DNA of 64,000 nucleotides. Origin: Sorangium cellulosum So0157-2 (GTDB lineage Bacteria > Myxococcota_A > Polyangia > Polyangiales > Polyangiaceae). The stretch lies in the NCBI RefSeq assembly GCF_000418325.1, contig NC_021658.1:10926001-10990000 (forward strand). The letters run 5' to 3'. The translations under genes and the position numbers were made by a program. The notes under the pieces were generated by a model. It searched no databases, was not told where the DNA came from, and saw only the letters and a list, made by a program, of their open reading frames with translations. How positions within the stretch are numbered: the first letter of the stretch is position 1; the number at the start of each line of letters is the position of its first letter. Positions 19,541 to 27,893 of this stretch are shown one piece after another.

Positions 19541-21670
19541 ATGACGGTCCTCCAGGTCGCCGACCTCAGCTTCGGTTACGGCGCCGACAAGCTCTTCCAG
19601 GGCATCACCTTCTCCCTGGAGCAAGGCCAGCGCGCCGCGCTCGTCGCCCCGAACGGCGCCGGTAAATCGACGCTGCTCCGCCTCGTCGCCCGCGAGCTCG
19701 CCCCCGACACGGGCTCGGTCGTGATCCGCAAGGGGATCCGGGTCGCTTACTTCCGGCAGTCGCACGAGCTCCACGCCGAGGGCACGGTGCTCGACGCCTT
19801 CCTCTCCGGGTTCTCCGAGGTCCTCGAGCTGCGCCACGCCCTCACCGCGGCGCAGCACGCCGCGGCCAGCGGCAGCGAGGCCGACCTCGCCCGGCTCAGC
19901 GACCTCACCGATCGCTACCACATCGCCGGCGGCGACGACCTCGAGCGCCGCGTCGAGATCATCGCGGCCCACCTCGGCTTCACGCCGGCCGACATGGATC
20001 GCCCCGTCGCGAGCCTGTCCGGCGGCGAGCGCGGGCGCCTGCAGCTCGGCGTCGTGCTCGCCATCGAGCCCGACCTGCTCCTGCTCGACGAGCCCACGAA
20101 CCACCTCGACATCGAGACGATCACCTGGCTCGAGAAGCACCTCGCCGGCCTCGCCGGCGCGCTGCTCTGCGTCTCGCACGACCGCGCCTTCCTCGACGCC
20201 GTCTGTCCGAACACGATGGAGCTCGGCCACCGCAGCTTCCGGGCCTACCCGCTCAAGTACAGCGACTACGCGGTCGCGCGCGAGGAGGACCTCGCCCGGG
20301 AGCGCGAGCTCGCCGAGCGGCAGGAGGCGTTCGTCGCCAAGACCGAGGACTTCATCCGGCGCAACATCGCCGGCCAGAAGACGAAGCAGGCGCAGAGCCG
20401 GCGCAAGATGCTGGAGAAGCTCGAGACCATCGATCGGCCGGAGGACATCTGGGCGGTCGCCGAGAAGGTCCGGTTCCGGTTCGCGCCCGCCCCGCGCAGC
20501 GGGGACATCGTGCTCGACGCGCGCGGGCTCGGCGCGAGCCGCGGCGGGCGCACGCTCTTCTCCGGCGTAGACCTCCTCCTCCGGCGCGGCGACCGGGTCG
20601 GCGTCGTCGGCCCGAACGGGACCGGCAAGTCGACGCTGCTCAAGCTGCTCGCCGGCGCGGGCGCGCCCGAGGACGCGGGCGAGGTGAGGCGCGGGACGAA
20701 CCTGTGCCAGGGCTACTTCGACCAGCACCTCGGCTCGCTCGACCCGTCGAAGACCGCGGTGGAGGAGATCCGCAGCGTGCGCGCCGACATGAACGTCGAC
20801 GCGACCCGCCAGTACCTCTCGCGCTTCCGCTTCTACGGCGACGACGCGCTCCGGAAGGTCCAGGGCTTCTCGGGCGGCGAGCGGAGCCGGCTCGCGCTCG
20901 CGAAGCTCTTGCTCGAGCCGCGCAACCTGCTCTTCCTCGACGAGCCGACGAACCACCTCGACATCCCCGCCGCCGAGATCCTCGAGGAGGCGCTGACCGG
21001 CTTCGAGGGCACGGTGGTGCTCGTCTCGCACGACCGGCGGTTCTTGGAGCAGGTGACGACGCGCATCGTCGCGGTGCGCGAGGGGAGCGTGGACATCTAC
21101 CCCGGCGGCTTCCGCGACTACCGCGACAACCTCGAGAAGCTCGCGGCCGAGGCGGCGGCGCGCGAAGCGGACGAGCGCGACGCCGGGCGCGGGCCGGCCG
21201 GGGGCGGCCGTGGGGCGCAGAGGGCCGCGGGCGCGGCGGCGCCGCAGAGGGCCGCGGGCGCGCCGGCGCCGCGCGACGAGGCGGCGCGGGGCGCCGCGGC
21301 CGACAAGGGTGCGAAGCCCGGCCGCGCGGTGCGGCGGAGCGGCGCCACGATGCCGCCTCCGGACGAGGCGGGCGCGGGGGACGCGGCGGCGCGCAAGCGG
21401 GCGTTCGAGAGCGACAAGGCGGCGGCGCGGGCCGCGGAGCGCAAGCGCAAGCGGGTGAAGGAGCTCGAGGGGGAGATCGCGGCCGGCGAGGCGAAGCTCG
21501 CCGAGATGCGCGAGGAGCTGAAGAAGGACCCGGGCGGCGACTGGGCGAAGCTGGCCGAGAAGGCGCGCGAGGAGCAGGCGCTCGCGAAGCGCGTCGACGC
21601 GGCGATGACGGAGTGGATGGCGCTCAGCGAGGAGCTCGGGGCATCGGCGACCGCGGGGGGCGGGGCGTGA
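19541..21670 (+). CDS. ABC-F family ATPase with Uup-like C-terminal coiled coil
   Basis: A soluble ABC ATPase with no membrane segments, 709 residues, acting on the ribosome or translation by family. Domain 1 has Walker A PNGAGKST (near residue 40), signature SGGERGRL (near 160) and Walker B LLLLDEPTNHLD (near 184). The interdomain linker (about 240-310) is highly charged. Domain 2 has PNGTGKST (near 360), SGGERSRL (near 443) and LLFLDEPTNHLD (near 463). Residues 550-620 are a low-complexity Ala/Arg/Gly stretch, then a Lys/Glu-rich coiled coil (about 625-700) as in Uup. The ATG at 19541 lies 55 bp after the tandem repeats. ABC-F members include EttA, Uup and antibiotic-resistance proteins; the C-terminal coiled coil favours Uup. 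A self-protection role beside a biosynthetic cluster is possible but unsupported. Confidence 0.92.
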   Translation: MTVLQVADLSFGYGADKLFQGITFSLEQGQRAALVAPNGAGKSTLLRLVARELAPDTGSVVIRKGIRVAYFRQSHELHAEGTVLDAFLSGFSEVLELRHALTAAQHAAASGSEADLARLSDLTDRYHIAGGDDLERRVEIIAAHLGFTPADMDRPVASLSGGERGRLQLGVVLAIEPDLLLLDEPTNHLDIETITWLEKHLAGLAGALLCVSHDRAFLDAVCPNTMELGHRSFRAYPLKYSDYAVAREEDLARERELAERQEAFVAKTEDFIRRNIAGQKTKQAQSRRKMLEKLETIDRPEDIWAVAEKVRFRFAPAPRSGDIVLDARGLGASRGGRTLFSGVDLLLRRGDRVGVVGPNGTGKSTLLKLLAGAGAPEDAGEVRRGTNLCQGYFDQHLGSLDPSKTAVEEIRSVRADMNVDATRQYLSRFRFYGDDALRKVQGFSGGERSRLALAKLLLEPRNLLFLDEPTNHLDIPAAEILEEALTGFEGTVVLVSHDRRFLEQVTTRIVAVREGSVDIYPGGFRDYRDNLEKLAAEAAAREADERDAGRGPAGGGRGAQRAAGAAAPQRAAGAPAPRDEAARGAAADKGAKPGRAVRRSGATMPPPDEAGAGDAAARKRAFESDKAAARAAERKRKRVKELEGEIAAGEAKLAEMREELKKDPGGDWAKLAEKAREEQALAKRVDAAMTEWMALSEELGASATAGGGA

Positions 21671-21759
21671 CGGGCGGGGGGCGGGGCGGGCGCGGCGCGG
21701 GCGCGCGGGGCGGGCGGGGCGCGGGCGGGGCGCGCGGCGCGGGCGGCGCGGCGGGCGGG

Positions 21760-22030
21760 CCCCTGCATCGAGCCGGAGGCGTCCACGAGCAGCGCGACGG
21801 CGGCCGGCGCGCGCGCCCCGCGGCGGGCCGCGGGGACGTCGACCCACACGCCGAGCTGCGTCTCGCGCGTCCCCGGCAGCACGAAGTCGCTGGCCCCCGC
21901 GGCGCCGATCCAGACGCCGCGGCTCGCCGCGGCGCCGTCCGGCGACGCCACCGCGACCTCGACGCCGGCCACGGGCTCGGCGCCGGGCCCCGACCAGAGG
22001 ACCCGCCCGGGCGGCGCGGCGGCGGCGGGC
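21760..22030 (-). pseudogene. Remnant of a von Willebrand factor A domain protein
   Basis: Read on the minus strand, about 90 residues look like the middle of a bacterial VWA protein: GVEVAVASPDG, then TRETQLGVWVDVP, then VALLVDASGSMQGP, which carries the metal-site motif DxSxS. Immediately after the motif the sequence collapses into a roughly 90-bp run of almost pure G and C (about 21671-21765) and the domain is lost. Upstream it merges with the antisense of a plus-strand gene. No start or complete fold is present. Chance antisense resemblance cannot be excluded. Confidence 0.45.
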
Positions 22031-22174
22031 GCCCGGCGCGCGGCGGTCCTGCTCGCGCTCGCCGCGGCGGCGCTCGCGCCGGCGTGCAAGGAGCCGCGCG
22101 ACGACGGCACCGCCCCGGCGCAGGCCCCCGCCGAGCTGCCGCCGCTCGAGCTACGCGACGATACGGCGAACCTG

Positions 22175-22768
22175 ATGCTCACGTGGATCGACGAGAAGGG
22201 CGACACGCACGTCGAGCTCCGCCCGGCCGACGTGCCGGCCGAGGGCCGCGCGATGGTGCGCGCCATGCTCTCGGACCGGACCGAGGGCACGCGCGACGTG
22301 TTCTACGTCGCGGATCTGACGCAGAAGCGCCCGGACGGCACGTACGCGGTCCGGACGATGCCGCGGCGAGAGTGGGAGTCGCTGCTGGAGAAGCGGCGCG
22401 CCGAGCACGTCGCGAAGACGGCGCCCCCGCCCGCGGCGGCCCCCGGGCCCGGCGGCTCCGCGGGCGCGGGGGCGCCGGCGGCGCCGGGCCAGCTCGCCGG
22501 CGTGACGGTGATCATCTACGGCGCCTCGTGGTGCAAGCCGTGCCACCAGGCCGCGGACTACCTGCGCGCGAAGGGCGTCGCTGCCATCGTGAAGGACATC
22601 GAGGAAGACCCGGCCGCGGCCGCCGAGATGCAGGACAAGCTCGCGAAGAGCCACCAGCGCGGGGGCAGCATCCCGATCATCGACGTGCGGGGGCAGATCC
22701 TCGTGGGATACAGCCCGCACGCGCTCGACCAGGCGCTCGCGCGGGCGGCGCGCGGGACGACGCTCTGA
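22175..22768 (+). CDS. Glutaredoxin-like protein, probable lipoprotein with missing start
   Basis: A thiol-disulfide protein. The C-terminal half has a thioredoxin-fold active site SWCKPCHQAADYL (near residue 125), a segment like glutaredoxin beta-2 (VKDIEEDP), the cis-Pro region GSIPIIDV and a closing helix. The first ATG in frame is at 22175, giving 197 residues. However, the same frame is open upstream and encodes RRAAVLLALAAAALAPAC (22034-22087), a textbook lipoprotein signal with Cys lipobox, followed by a Pro-rich linker. No ATG, GTG or TTG lies in that frame back to 21671, directly after the ABC-F stop. The real start may have been lost by rearrangement (a VWA remnant is antisense here), may be non-canonical, or an indel may hide it. 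The mature protein would be tethered in the periplasm. Confidence 0.7.
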   Translation: MLTWIDEKGDTHVELRPADVPAEGRAMVRAMLSDRTEGTRDVFYVADLTQKRPDGTYAVRTMPRREWESLLEKRRAEHVAKTAPPPAAAPGPGGSAGAGAPAAPGQLAGVTVIIYGASWCKPCHQAADYLRAKGVAAIVKDIEEDPAAAAEMQDKLAKSHQRGGSIPIIDVRGQILVGYSPHALDQALARAARGTTL

Positions 22769-22839
22769 GGCGGCGGGCGCGCGCGCCGCTCGCCGAGCCG
22801 GCGCGCGGCGCGCCGAGCCCCTCGCGCAGCTCGTCCCCT

Positions 22840-23244
22840 TCACCGGGCACGGAGAGAGAAATAATCTGCGATGTGCTTCAGCGTGGGGCACAGCGTTGAA
22901 TACACCCTGAGCGGCACGTCGATGACAGCCGTTCGCGTCCGCAGCCTGACGCCGATCCCTACGATCGCGTCGAGATCGCGGACACGAACGAGCTCCGTGA
23001 GAAGCAGGGGCACGACATCCTGGATCTCGGCATACGCGAGACGCTCGGATCGATCGTCGCCCAGCCGCTCGCACCCCTCCTCGAAGAGGGCGAGCGACAT
23101 GCGGTGATCGGAGTATTTGTAGAGGACCTGGCCCCACTCCGGATCGGCTTCGTCGTCCTCGCTCGACCACCTCCCGATGCCAGCGTCGACGCTCGCGTGA
23201 AACGCGCGACTCACCTTGGCACGGATCCATTCCTCCGCGTTCAT
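22840..23244 (-). CDS. Hypothetical protein, 134 residues
   Basis: No family recognised. The protein is acidic at the N-terminus (MNAEEWIRAKVS, then SSEDDEADPEWGQ) and predicted alpha/beta in its second half (DVVPLLLTEL, AIVGIGVRLRT, VIDVPLRVYS). There is no signal peptide or membrane segment. ATG at 23244 was chosen over an in-frame GTG at 23253 because GAGG sits 8 nt upstream of the ATG. It is the last of a run of small minus-strand genes lying downstream of the toxin-complex locus and mixed with rhs debris. Size and context fit an immunity-like or cargo gene, but there is no direct evidence. Confidence 0.7.
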   Translation of the reverse strand: MNAEEWIRAKVSRAFHASVDAGIGRWSSEDDEADPEWGQVLYKYSDHRMSLALFEEGCERLGDDRSERLAYAEIQDVVPLLLTELVRVRDLDAIVGIGVRLRTRTAVIDVPLRVYSTLCPTLKHIADYFSLRAR

Positions 23245-23400
23245 CGCAGGCACCTCGAGGCTTCCAGCTCCGTCACGAAGGAGGACACGTCGGCCGCCGC
23301 GTGCACCGGCAGGGAGGGCGGCACCTCCGCCGGCGGCGGCGCCGCCCCCGCGGCCCGCGATGTGCTGCGCGCCACGCTCGATGCTCCGAGAGGACGACGG

Positions 23401-23643
23401 TCAACCGCCGCCACCCCCAGCAGCGGCTCGCTCGTGATACCAACGGCCCTCAACGAGGTCGTATTCGTCCTCATTCAGCCAGTGAACGGCGTCCTCATAG
23501 GTCGCGAACCTCTCCACGGCTTCACCGCCCTTCTGCGGATCCCGCAGCTCAAAACCGCCCGCGTCGCCCGGTCGCAGCACGAGAAGGTACCCGCCGCGGG
23601 AGGAGCTCTCTATCCAGACCTCGACCCATCGCTCTCGCGTCAT
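23401..23643 (-). CDS. Small hypothetical protein, 80 residues
   Basis: MTRERWVEVWIESSS begins a compact domain with alternating hydrophobic strands (GGYLLVLRP, GGFELRDP) and a C-terminal segment FATYEDAVHWLNEDEYDLV, followed by a Gly-rich tail. ATG at 23643 was selected over an upstream alternative because the preceding 21 residues are Cys-rich and unlike the domain, and GAGG lies about 9 nt upstream. Function unknown; it belongs to the same minus-strand run of small genes. Confidence 0.7.
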   Translation of the reverse strand: MTRERWVEVWIESSSRGGYLLVLRPGDAGGFELRDPQKGGEAVERFATYEDAVHWLNEDEYDLVEGRWYHERAAAGGGGG

Positions 23644-23872
23644 CGCGCCGGCCTCACCATCGGTACAAGGTGACACGACCATACATTCGCCGCAGCATCC
23701 GAGCAACGATCAACCTCGACCCAGCGACGCCTGGGGGGTCGAAGGCGCACCTCTCGACGATCGGCACATGCACCTGCACCACCCCATCTTCGTCCCACCG
23801 TCCGCGTTCACCCTCCCGCTGAGCCGAACCGGAGCGCTGAGCTCCGCGGCCTCGCGCGAGGACGCTCGCCCC

Positions 23873-24274
23873 TCACTCGAGGCGATCGGCGCTCTGCCCG
23901 GTCGGCTCGATCCGCAGGTCGAGCCCGCTCTCTCTGGCGCTGTCCAGCATCCGGACCGCTTCGCCCTCGAAGAACCTGCCGATCACGAGCCTTCGCTCAC
24001 CGGTCGCCAGACGCCGCCAGAGCTCATCGACCGGAACGCTGGCGAAGTCGTCGAAGTGCCTCCTGAGCGCCACGATCTCCTTGGCCGGCGGGGGCACCTG
24101 GCTCCACCAAAGGACCAGATCGACGAGCGCCCAGCTGCGATGGACGTCGGGCACGACGGGTATGATGCGGACGTGCATCACGAAGCCGCACACAGGGCAT
24201 CGCCACTCCTCGACAGCAGTTTGTCCGGATAAAGAGTCGAACGCGTCGCAGGAGCCACATTTCGGACAGTTCAC
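23873..24274 (-). CDS. Zinc-ribbon hypothetical protein, 133 residues
   Basis: The N-terminus MNCPKCGSCDAF followed by WRCPVCGF (near residue 25) gives a CxxC...CxxC zinc ribbon. The rest is mixed helix with a Trp-rich stretch (VLWWSQVPPP) and ends in LRIEPTGQS. The start is GTG at 24274 with GGAGAGGTGG upstream. No enzyme motif is seen. The zinc ribbon suggests nucleic-acid or protein binding; an immunity function is speculative. Confidence 0.75.
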   Translation of the reverse strand: MNCPKCGSCDAFDSLSGQTAVEEWRCPVCGFVMHVRIIPVVPDVHRSWALVDLVLWWSQVPPPAKEIVALRRHFDDFASVPVDELWRRLATGERRLVIGRFFEGEAVRMLDSARESGLDLRIEPTGQSADRLE

Positions 24275-24433
24275 GGACCACCTCTCCGCCTCGCGCGAGG
24301 CCGCAGGCGAACGCCGCTCTCTCCGCGCGTCGATCCACCCAGACGCCCGGACCTGCGCCGAATCCTCGGTGGTCGAGCGCGATGGGCGACCGAGGACTCG
24401 AGGACAGGTCGTGTCGCCCTGACGCGGCGATGC

Positions 24434-24942
24434 CTATTCAGACCCTTTCACATAGACCACGCCATCCACGCAGCATACCGACCATGTCGCTTCATGCTCC
24501 GGAGCTCCCCGCTGCCCGATGCTCCATGCCGTCTCCCCCCGCTCGACGGAGGACCCAATGACGATCGTAGCACCGCCTTGAGTCGTCACACGCAGCTCTC
24601 CCGCTGTCAACACGACATCGGAAACATTGGATCCATCGCTCCACCGCATCGACGCCAGCTCGTATGCCTGAACGGGCTCCTCCGGCTCGACAGCGCCTTC
24701 GGGAGCGAGCCGACGCACCTTCGCTTGCCAGTCCGCCTCGTCGCCGATCCTCCAGTCCGCCTCGATGGTCAGCTCGAGCTCCTGGGGATCCCCGAGGCCG
24801 TCCACGGGAGCGCCGGATACCCTATCAAACCACAGCCTAAAATTGCAACCAAACGCGAATCCGAGAACCCTGCACCACGCAGCAGGGACTGTAGCACCTC
24901 TTGCGCCTCGGCAATCTCACGCTGACTAGTCATTGCGCTCAT
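24434..24942 (-). CDS. Hypothetical protein with apparent frameshift
   Basis: Two overlapping frames together look like one protein. The 5' part starts MSAMTSQREIAEAQEVLQSL (ATG at 24942 or 24933); the 3' part reads FGCNFRLWFDRVSGAP then DPQELELTIEADWR and ends VVYVKGSE at 24434. The natural join needs a 1-nt shift near 24850-24870. In its own frame the 3' part has only a GTG at 24805 as a start, which would cut off the strand-rich beginning. Function unknown; the strand-rich core ending VVYVKG fits small immunity-like proteins. Either a recent pseudogene or a sequencing indel. Confidence 0.6.
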
Positions 24943-25107
24943 TCAACCATATCTACGATGCTATTTACCATGAACCACGAATGCGCTCGATCGAATTTCT
25001 AGCGCTTCTTCGAAATCGAGCGCGAGCTCGTCCGCCCCTGCTCGTTTCCACGATCGCGAGTTGTCGGCAAGCTCGCGATCAGCTCGCGTCGACCAAGCGC
25101 CGGCGCG

Positions 25108-25320
25108 TCATCGGAGCCCTCGCAGCGTGCCTCGAAATTTACCACAGGCACGGCTGACAGAATGGGCAGTATCTCCAACTGGGTTGATCTCGATGAGACC
25201 GGCGCAAACGTCACACCGAGCCGAGCCGACCCGTCCGTCGCGCAAAAACTCTCCGAGGGCCGAATCGAGCAGCCTTAACGCTTGGTCACGAACAGAACGT
25301 CGGTCGATCTCGTTTGCCAT
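25108..25320 (-). CDS. Small Cys-containing hypothetical protein, 70 residues
   Basis: MANEIDRRSVRDQALRLL forms an N-terminal helix, followed by RCDVCAGLIEINPVGDTAHS and a C-terminal ACGKFRGTLRG. The CxxC...C arrangement ending in CGxxxGTLRG resembles a small widespread zinc-binding family whose second knuckle is usually CxC; here one Cys seems replaced. ATG at 25320; the ribosome binding site is weak. Function unknown. Confidence 0.65.
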   Translation of the reverse strand: MANEIDRRSVRDQALRLLDSALGEFLRDGRVGSARCDVCAGLIEINPVGDTAHSVSRACGKFRGTLRGLR

Positions 25321-25405
25321 ACAAATTAGTGATAGGACGGTCGCGCGAGTCCGCCTTGGCGCAGGCTACCAGAGTCACGGCGCCGGGGCCACGGCGCACG
25401 ACAGG

Positions 25406-25816
25406 TCAGGGAGGACTGAGCTGCGCCGTAGCATATACGCCCTCATGGTGCACGACCCACAATCGCCTGTCCACCGGAGCCCCAATGATGACATCGCCGC
25501 CCGAAAACACTCGCTCCGAGAATCTGTCAGAGTACCACACCTGAAACTCTTCGAATTGAACCGCGTACATCGCGAATGCACCACTACCATCTTTGAATGA
25601 CGCATCGGTGACCACGACCAGCTCGGTGTCCGGCGGCTGCGAAGAGAGCCCGAGCAGCTTCGCCATGGCGTCATCATCTTCGATGCCTGGTGGGACGCTT
25701 GCCCACTGAAGAGCGCCGAGCGCAGCATCAATCGCATCTGGAACGATCGATGGAAGCCTCGAGCCGATCAGCGATTCGATCTGTCGCGCGGCCACATCCA
25801 ACTTTACTACGTTCAT
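25406..25816 (-). CDS. Hypothetical protein, 136 residues
   Basis: ATG at 25816 is preceded by AAGGAAAA, a good ribosome binding site; a longer frame upstream is rhs antisense noise. The protein is helical first (VAARQIESLIGS, DAIDAALGALQW) and then strand-rich (TELVVVTDASF, GAFAMYAVQF, VWYSDRF, DVIIGAPV, RLWVVHHEGVY). There is no signal peptide. It is adjacent to an rhs core fragment on the same strand, the position expected for an immunity gene left behind when an Rhs tip is displaced, but nothing in the sequence proves that. Confidence 0.7.
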   Translation of the reverse strand: MNVVKLDVAARQIESLIGSRLPSIVPDAIDAALGALQWASVPPGIEDDDAMAKLLGLSSQPPDTELVVVTDASFKDGSGAFAMYAVQFEEFQVWYSDRFSERVFSGGDVIIGAPVDRRLWVVHHEGVYATAQLSPP

Positions 25817-25861
25817 TGCTTTTCCTTTCGCGACGCGCGCTTGCATGCATGACATGCTGCT

Positions 25862-26170
25862 GCCCCTTCGCGCCGTCGTCGATGTCGTCCACGAACGTCG
25901 TCCACGAACGTCGTCCACGCCACCGCGCCGCGACCCCGCGCCTCCACCTGCTCCGGCAGCCCCGCCTCGTCGTACGTCGGCTTCACCTCGCTCGCGCCCG
26001 GCGCCGCACGCTCGTCGGCCGATTCAAGGCGTCGTACGCCGTCTGCGTCCCGAAGCTCTCCGCCTCCAGCAGCGGCTCGGCCGCCACTGCGATGGCGGAC
26101 ACATCCGTCAGCCCCGCCAGCACCGACCAGCCGGCGTCCGCATGCACGTCGCTGCGGGCGTTCGCCATCC
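25862..26170 (-). pseudogene. rhs core fragment A
   Basis: About 300 bp match the intact Rhs core at roughly 37866-38140 (for example the stretch reading GADGCVRHR-side antisense of SVLAGLTDVSAIA) with scattered mismatches and frame breaks. Unlike the intact copy it carries a 13-bp tandem duplication (ACGAACGTCGTCC at 25891-25903 and 25904-25916). It has neither a start nor the toxin end. It lies between two small hypothetical genes. Confidence 0.85.
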
Positions 26171-26233
26171 CCATCTCCGACCTGCTCACCTGACGCATGG
26201 ACGGCGATCGATGGCGACGCCAACACCATCTGC

Positions 26234-26728
26234 CTAGCGAACGCGATACGTTCGTCCATGCCTAGCATGCGGGGCATTATGACGAGTACCAGGGATGATC
26301 GGGCGCCAGCTCTCCCAGGATTCCGATGTCTGCAATTTCTCCACCAAAGATAAAAATTCTGGATAGCTTGGCCACGCCACCAGATGCTCACGGTGGAGCG
26401 TAACGTAATTGTATTTGAACAATGGATCCTCGGGATCATCCGTCAAGTGACCCGGAGCAAATGCGTCCTCGGCGTTGGAGACGACCCCCCCGCAGAATGC
26501 GCAACGTCGTTCGCTCCGAAGGTATGACCCCAAAGCACTCACCCTCGCCTCCACCGTATCGCGGAGCGGGGAAGAATGAAAACAGGACTCGTGTACCGTC
26601 GCGTCGCTAAACGCGAACAACGGACTCTTCCGGTTCATCTCGAATGGTGGAAACGCGACCTTCCGGTCATCGGCAGCGATCGGCCGGTTGCAAGCTTGAC
26701 ACGACATTCCGGGCCTGAATTGCGCCAT
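26234..26728 (-). CDS. Putative zinc-binding hypothetical protein, 164 residues
   Basis: ATG at 26728 (GGTGGA close upstream). Cys pairs occur in MSCQACNRPI (near residue 9), VHESCFH (near 47) and RCAFCGGVV (near 78), consistent with one or two zinc knuckles, with His residues in LHREHLVAW. The tail is basic. No catalytic family is recognised. It lies between an rhs fragment and a TcA fragment, in the orientation of the toxin-complex locus. Confidence 0.7.
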   Translation of the reverse strand: MAQFRPGMSCQACNRPIAADDRKVAFPPFEMNRKSPLFAFSDATVHESCFHSSPLRDTVEARVSALGSYLRSERRCAFCGGVVSNAEDAFAPGHLTDDPEDPLFKYNYVTLHREHLVAWPSYPEFLSLVEKLQTSESWESWRPIIPGTRHNAPHARHGRTYRVR

Positions 26729-26754
26729 ATTCCACCGTGGTCAGCGTTGGGTCC

Positions 26755-27125
26755 ATTCTGTCGCAGCGCGCCGGCGACCATGGACAGCGCCTGCGACGCT
26801 GCTTCGATAGCAGCGCCCGAGACATGCCCGCCGACCGTGGTGAGGGCCACCGGGCTGCCCATCATGCTCGCGGCGCCGAACGTCGTCGGCGGGATCGCCT
26901 CGACGCCAGGGCGACGGCGGCGATCGCCTGCGCCACCAGCCCGAGCTCCGTGCGGTCGACGCTCATCGCCAACGCGCCCTGCTCCGCCGCGCTGATCCGC
27001 GGCAGGCTCGCGTAGTGGTCGCAGCGGAGCCGCGCCGCCTCGTGCGACCGCTCCAGCGAGGCGACGGTCGCCTGCGCCTCCTTGATCTGCTGCGCCTTGC
27101 TCGCGCCCGCCGCCGCGAGCCTCGA
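26755..27125 (-). pseudogene. Fragment of a TcA-type toxin gene
   Basis: About 360 bp closely match part of the intact TcA gene at roughly 45301-45660. Shared protein signatures include IPPTTFG, MGSPVA and ALSMVAGALR. A one-base deletion (ccagggcgacggcgg here against ccgggggcgacggcgg) breaks the frame, and both ends stop abruptly. It shows that a second TcA copy, or a duplication of this region, once existed. Confidence 0.85.
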
Positions 27126-27155
27126 TCGTCGAGGCCCGCGTGCAGATCGCCGTCT

Positions 27156-27428
27156 TCACTTGGTCTTCCAATCCCGGCCGTCCCACAGTGGTCCTGTATC
27201 GCGACCGTCCAATATTGCTCGGATCGTACCCTTTTGCTCGAAGCTCAACCTCAATACCTTGAGCACGTAGGGAAGGTCAAGGGGCTGAACCGGCGCCACT
27301 CCGGTGGTGTGCAGCCGAGAAATCGAACCGATCACGATCAGCATAAGCTGCTTAACGGCCGGGTCCGGCTCGTTGTCTATGACCCGCATCCCTTCATCCC
27401 AGCCTATCACATTTCCGCTGTCGCTCAT
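27156..27428 (-). CDS. 90-residue protein or displaced Rhs tip fused to rhs core
   Basis: MSDSGNVIGWDEGMRVIDNE starts at 27428, immediately after the conserved rhs core motif LTWDENDQ of fragment B and in the same frame, so it can be read either alone or as the C-terminal extension of the rhs remnant. The rest contains a hydrophobic helix (QLMLIVIGSIS) and ends GRDTGPLWDGRDWKTK. It lacks the hyperconserved Rhs end region and the DPxG boundary, so it is not an ordinary Rhs toxin tip. It may be the 3' part of an unrelated gene joined to rhs by recombination. Confidence 0.55.
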   Translation of the reverse strand: MSDSGNVIGWDEGMRVIDNEPDPAVKQLMLIVIGSISRLHTTGVAPVQPLDLPYVLKVLRLSFEQKGTIRAILDGRDTGPLWDGRDWKTK

Positions 27429-27893
27429 TTGGTCGTTCTCGTCCCAGGTCAGCTCCTCGATGTGCGGCATGGCCGTCATGTTCCCGTGCGCGTCATGTGC
27501 ATAGGTGCTGAACGGCCCGTGCTCCGGGTCCCCGGTCGTGCTCGTCAGCCGGTTGGTCGCCGCCTCGTACGCGTACCACCGCGTCCAGCTCCCCGTCCCC
27601 GCCTGGTGCACCATCCTCAGCAGGTTGCCCACCGCGTCGTAGACGTACTGCTCCGTATAGTTCCTAAGCGCCTGCGTGTCGTTCGGGTGCGGCAGCGACT
27701 GGATCGGCAGGTCGTTCTGGTCGCGCGGCGCGTCCGACAGCCCCCCCGCGTGCTCCCGCCCCGTCGCCTCGATCAGCCGGTAGACCGCGTCGTACTCGTA
27801 CTGCGCGCTCGGCGACACCACATCGTTGTTGAAGAACACCGTCTGCTGCGCGCTGTCCCCGATCTCCACGATGTTCCCGACCGGGTCGTACGT
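27429..27893 (-). pseudogene. rhs core fragment B
   Basis: Nearly identical over about 460 bp to the intact Rhs core at 37262-37735, with YD-type repeats YDPVGNIVEIGD, YDAVYRLIEATGRE, YDAVGNLLRM and the end LTWDENDQ. It is cut at 27893 by the IS110-like insertion on one side and joined to a new 90-residue tail on the other. Confidence 0.92.

Noticed and set aside
19256..21847. 863-residue minus-strand frame opposite the ABC-F gene
   Set aside because: Antisense shadow; the sense frame has all ABC-F motifs.
23241..23474. 77-residue minus-strand frame overlapping the next gene by ATGA
   Set aside because: It overlaps the better-supported 80-residue gene, lacks any domain and has arbitrary composition; the ATGA overlap is probably chance.
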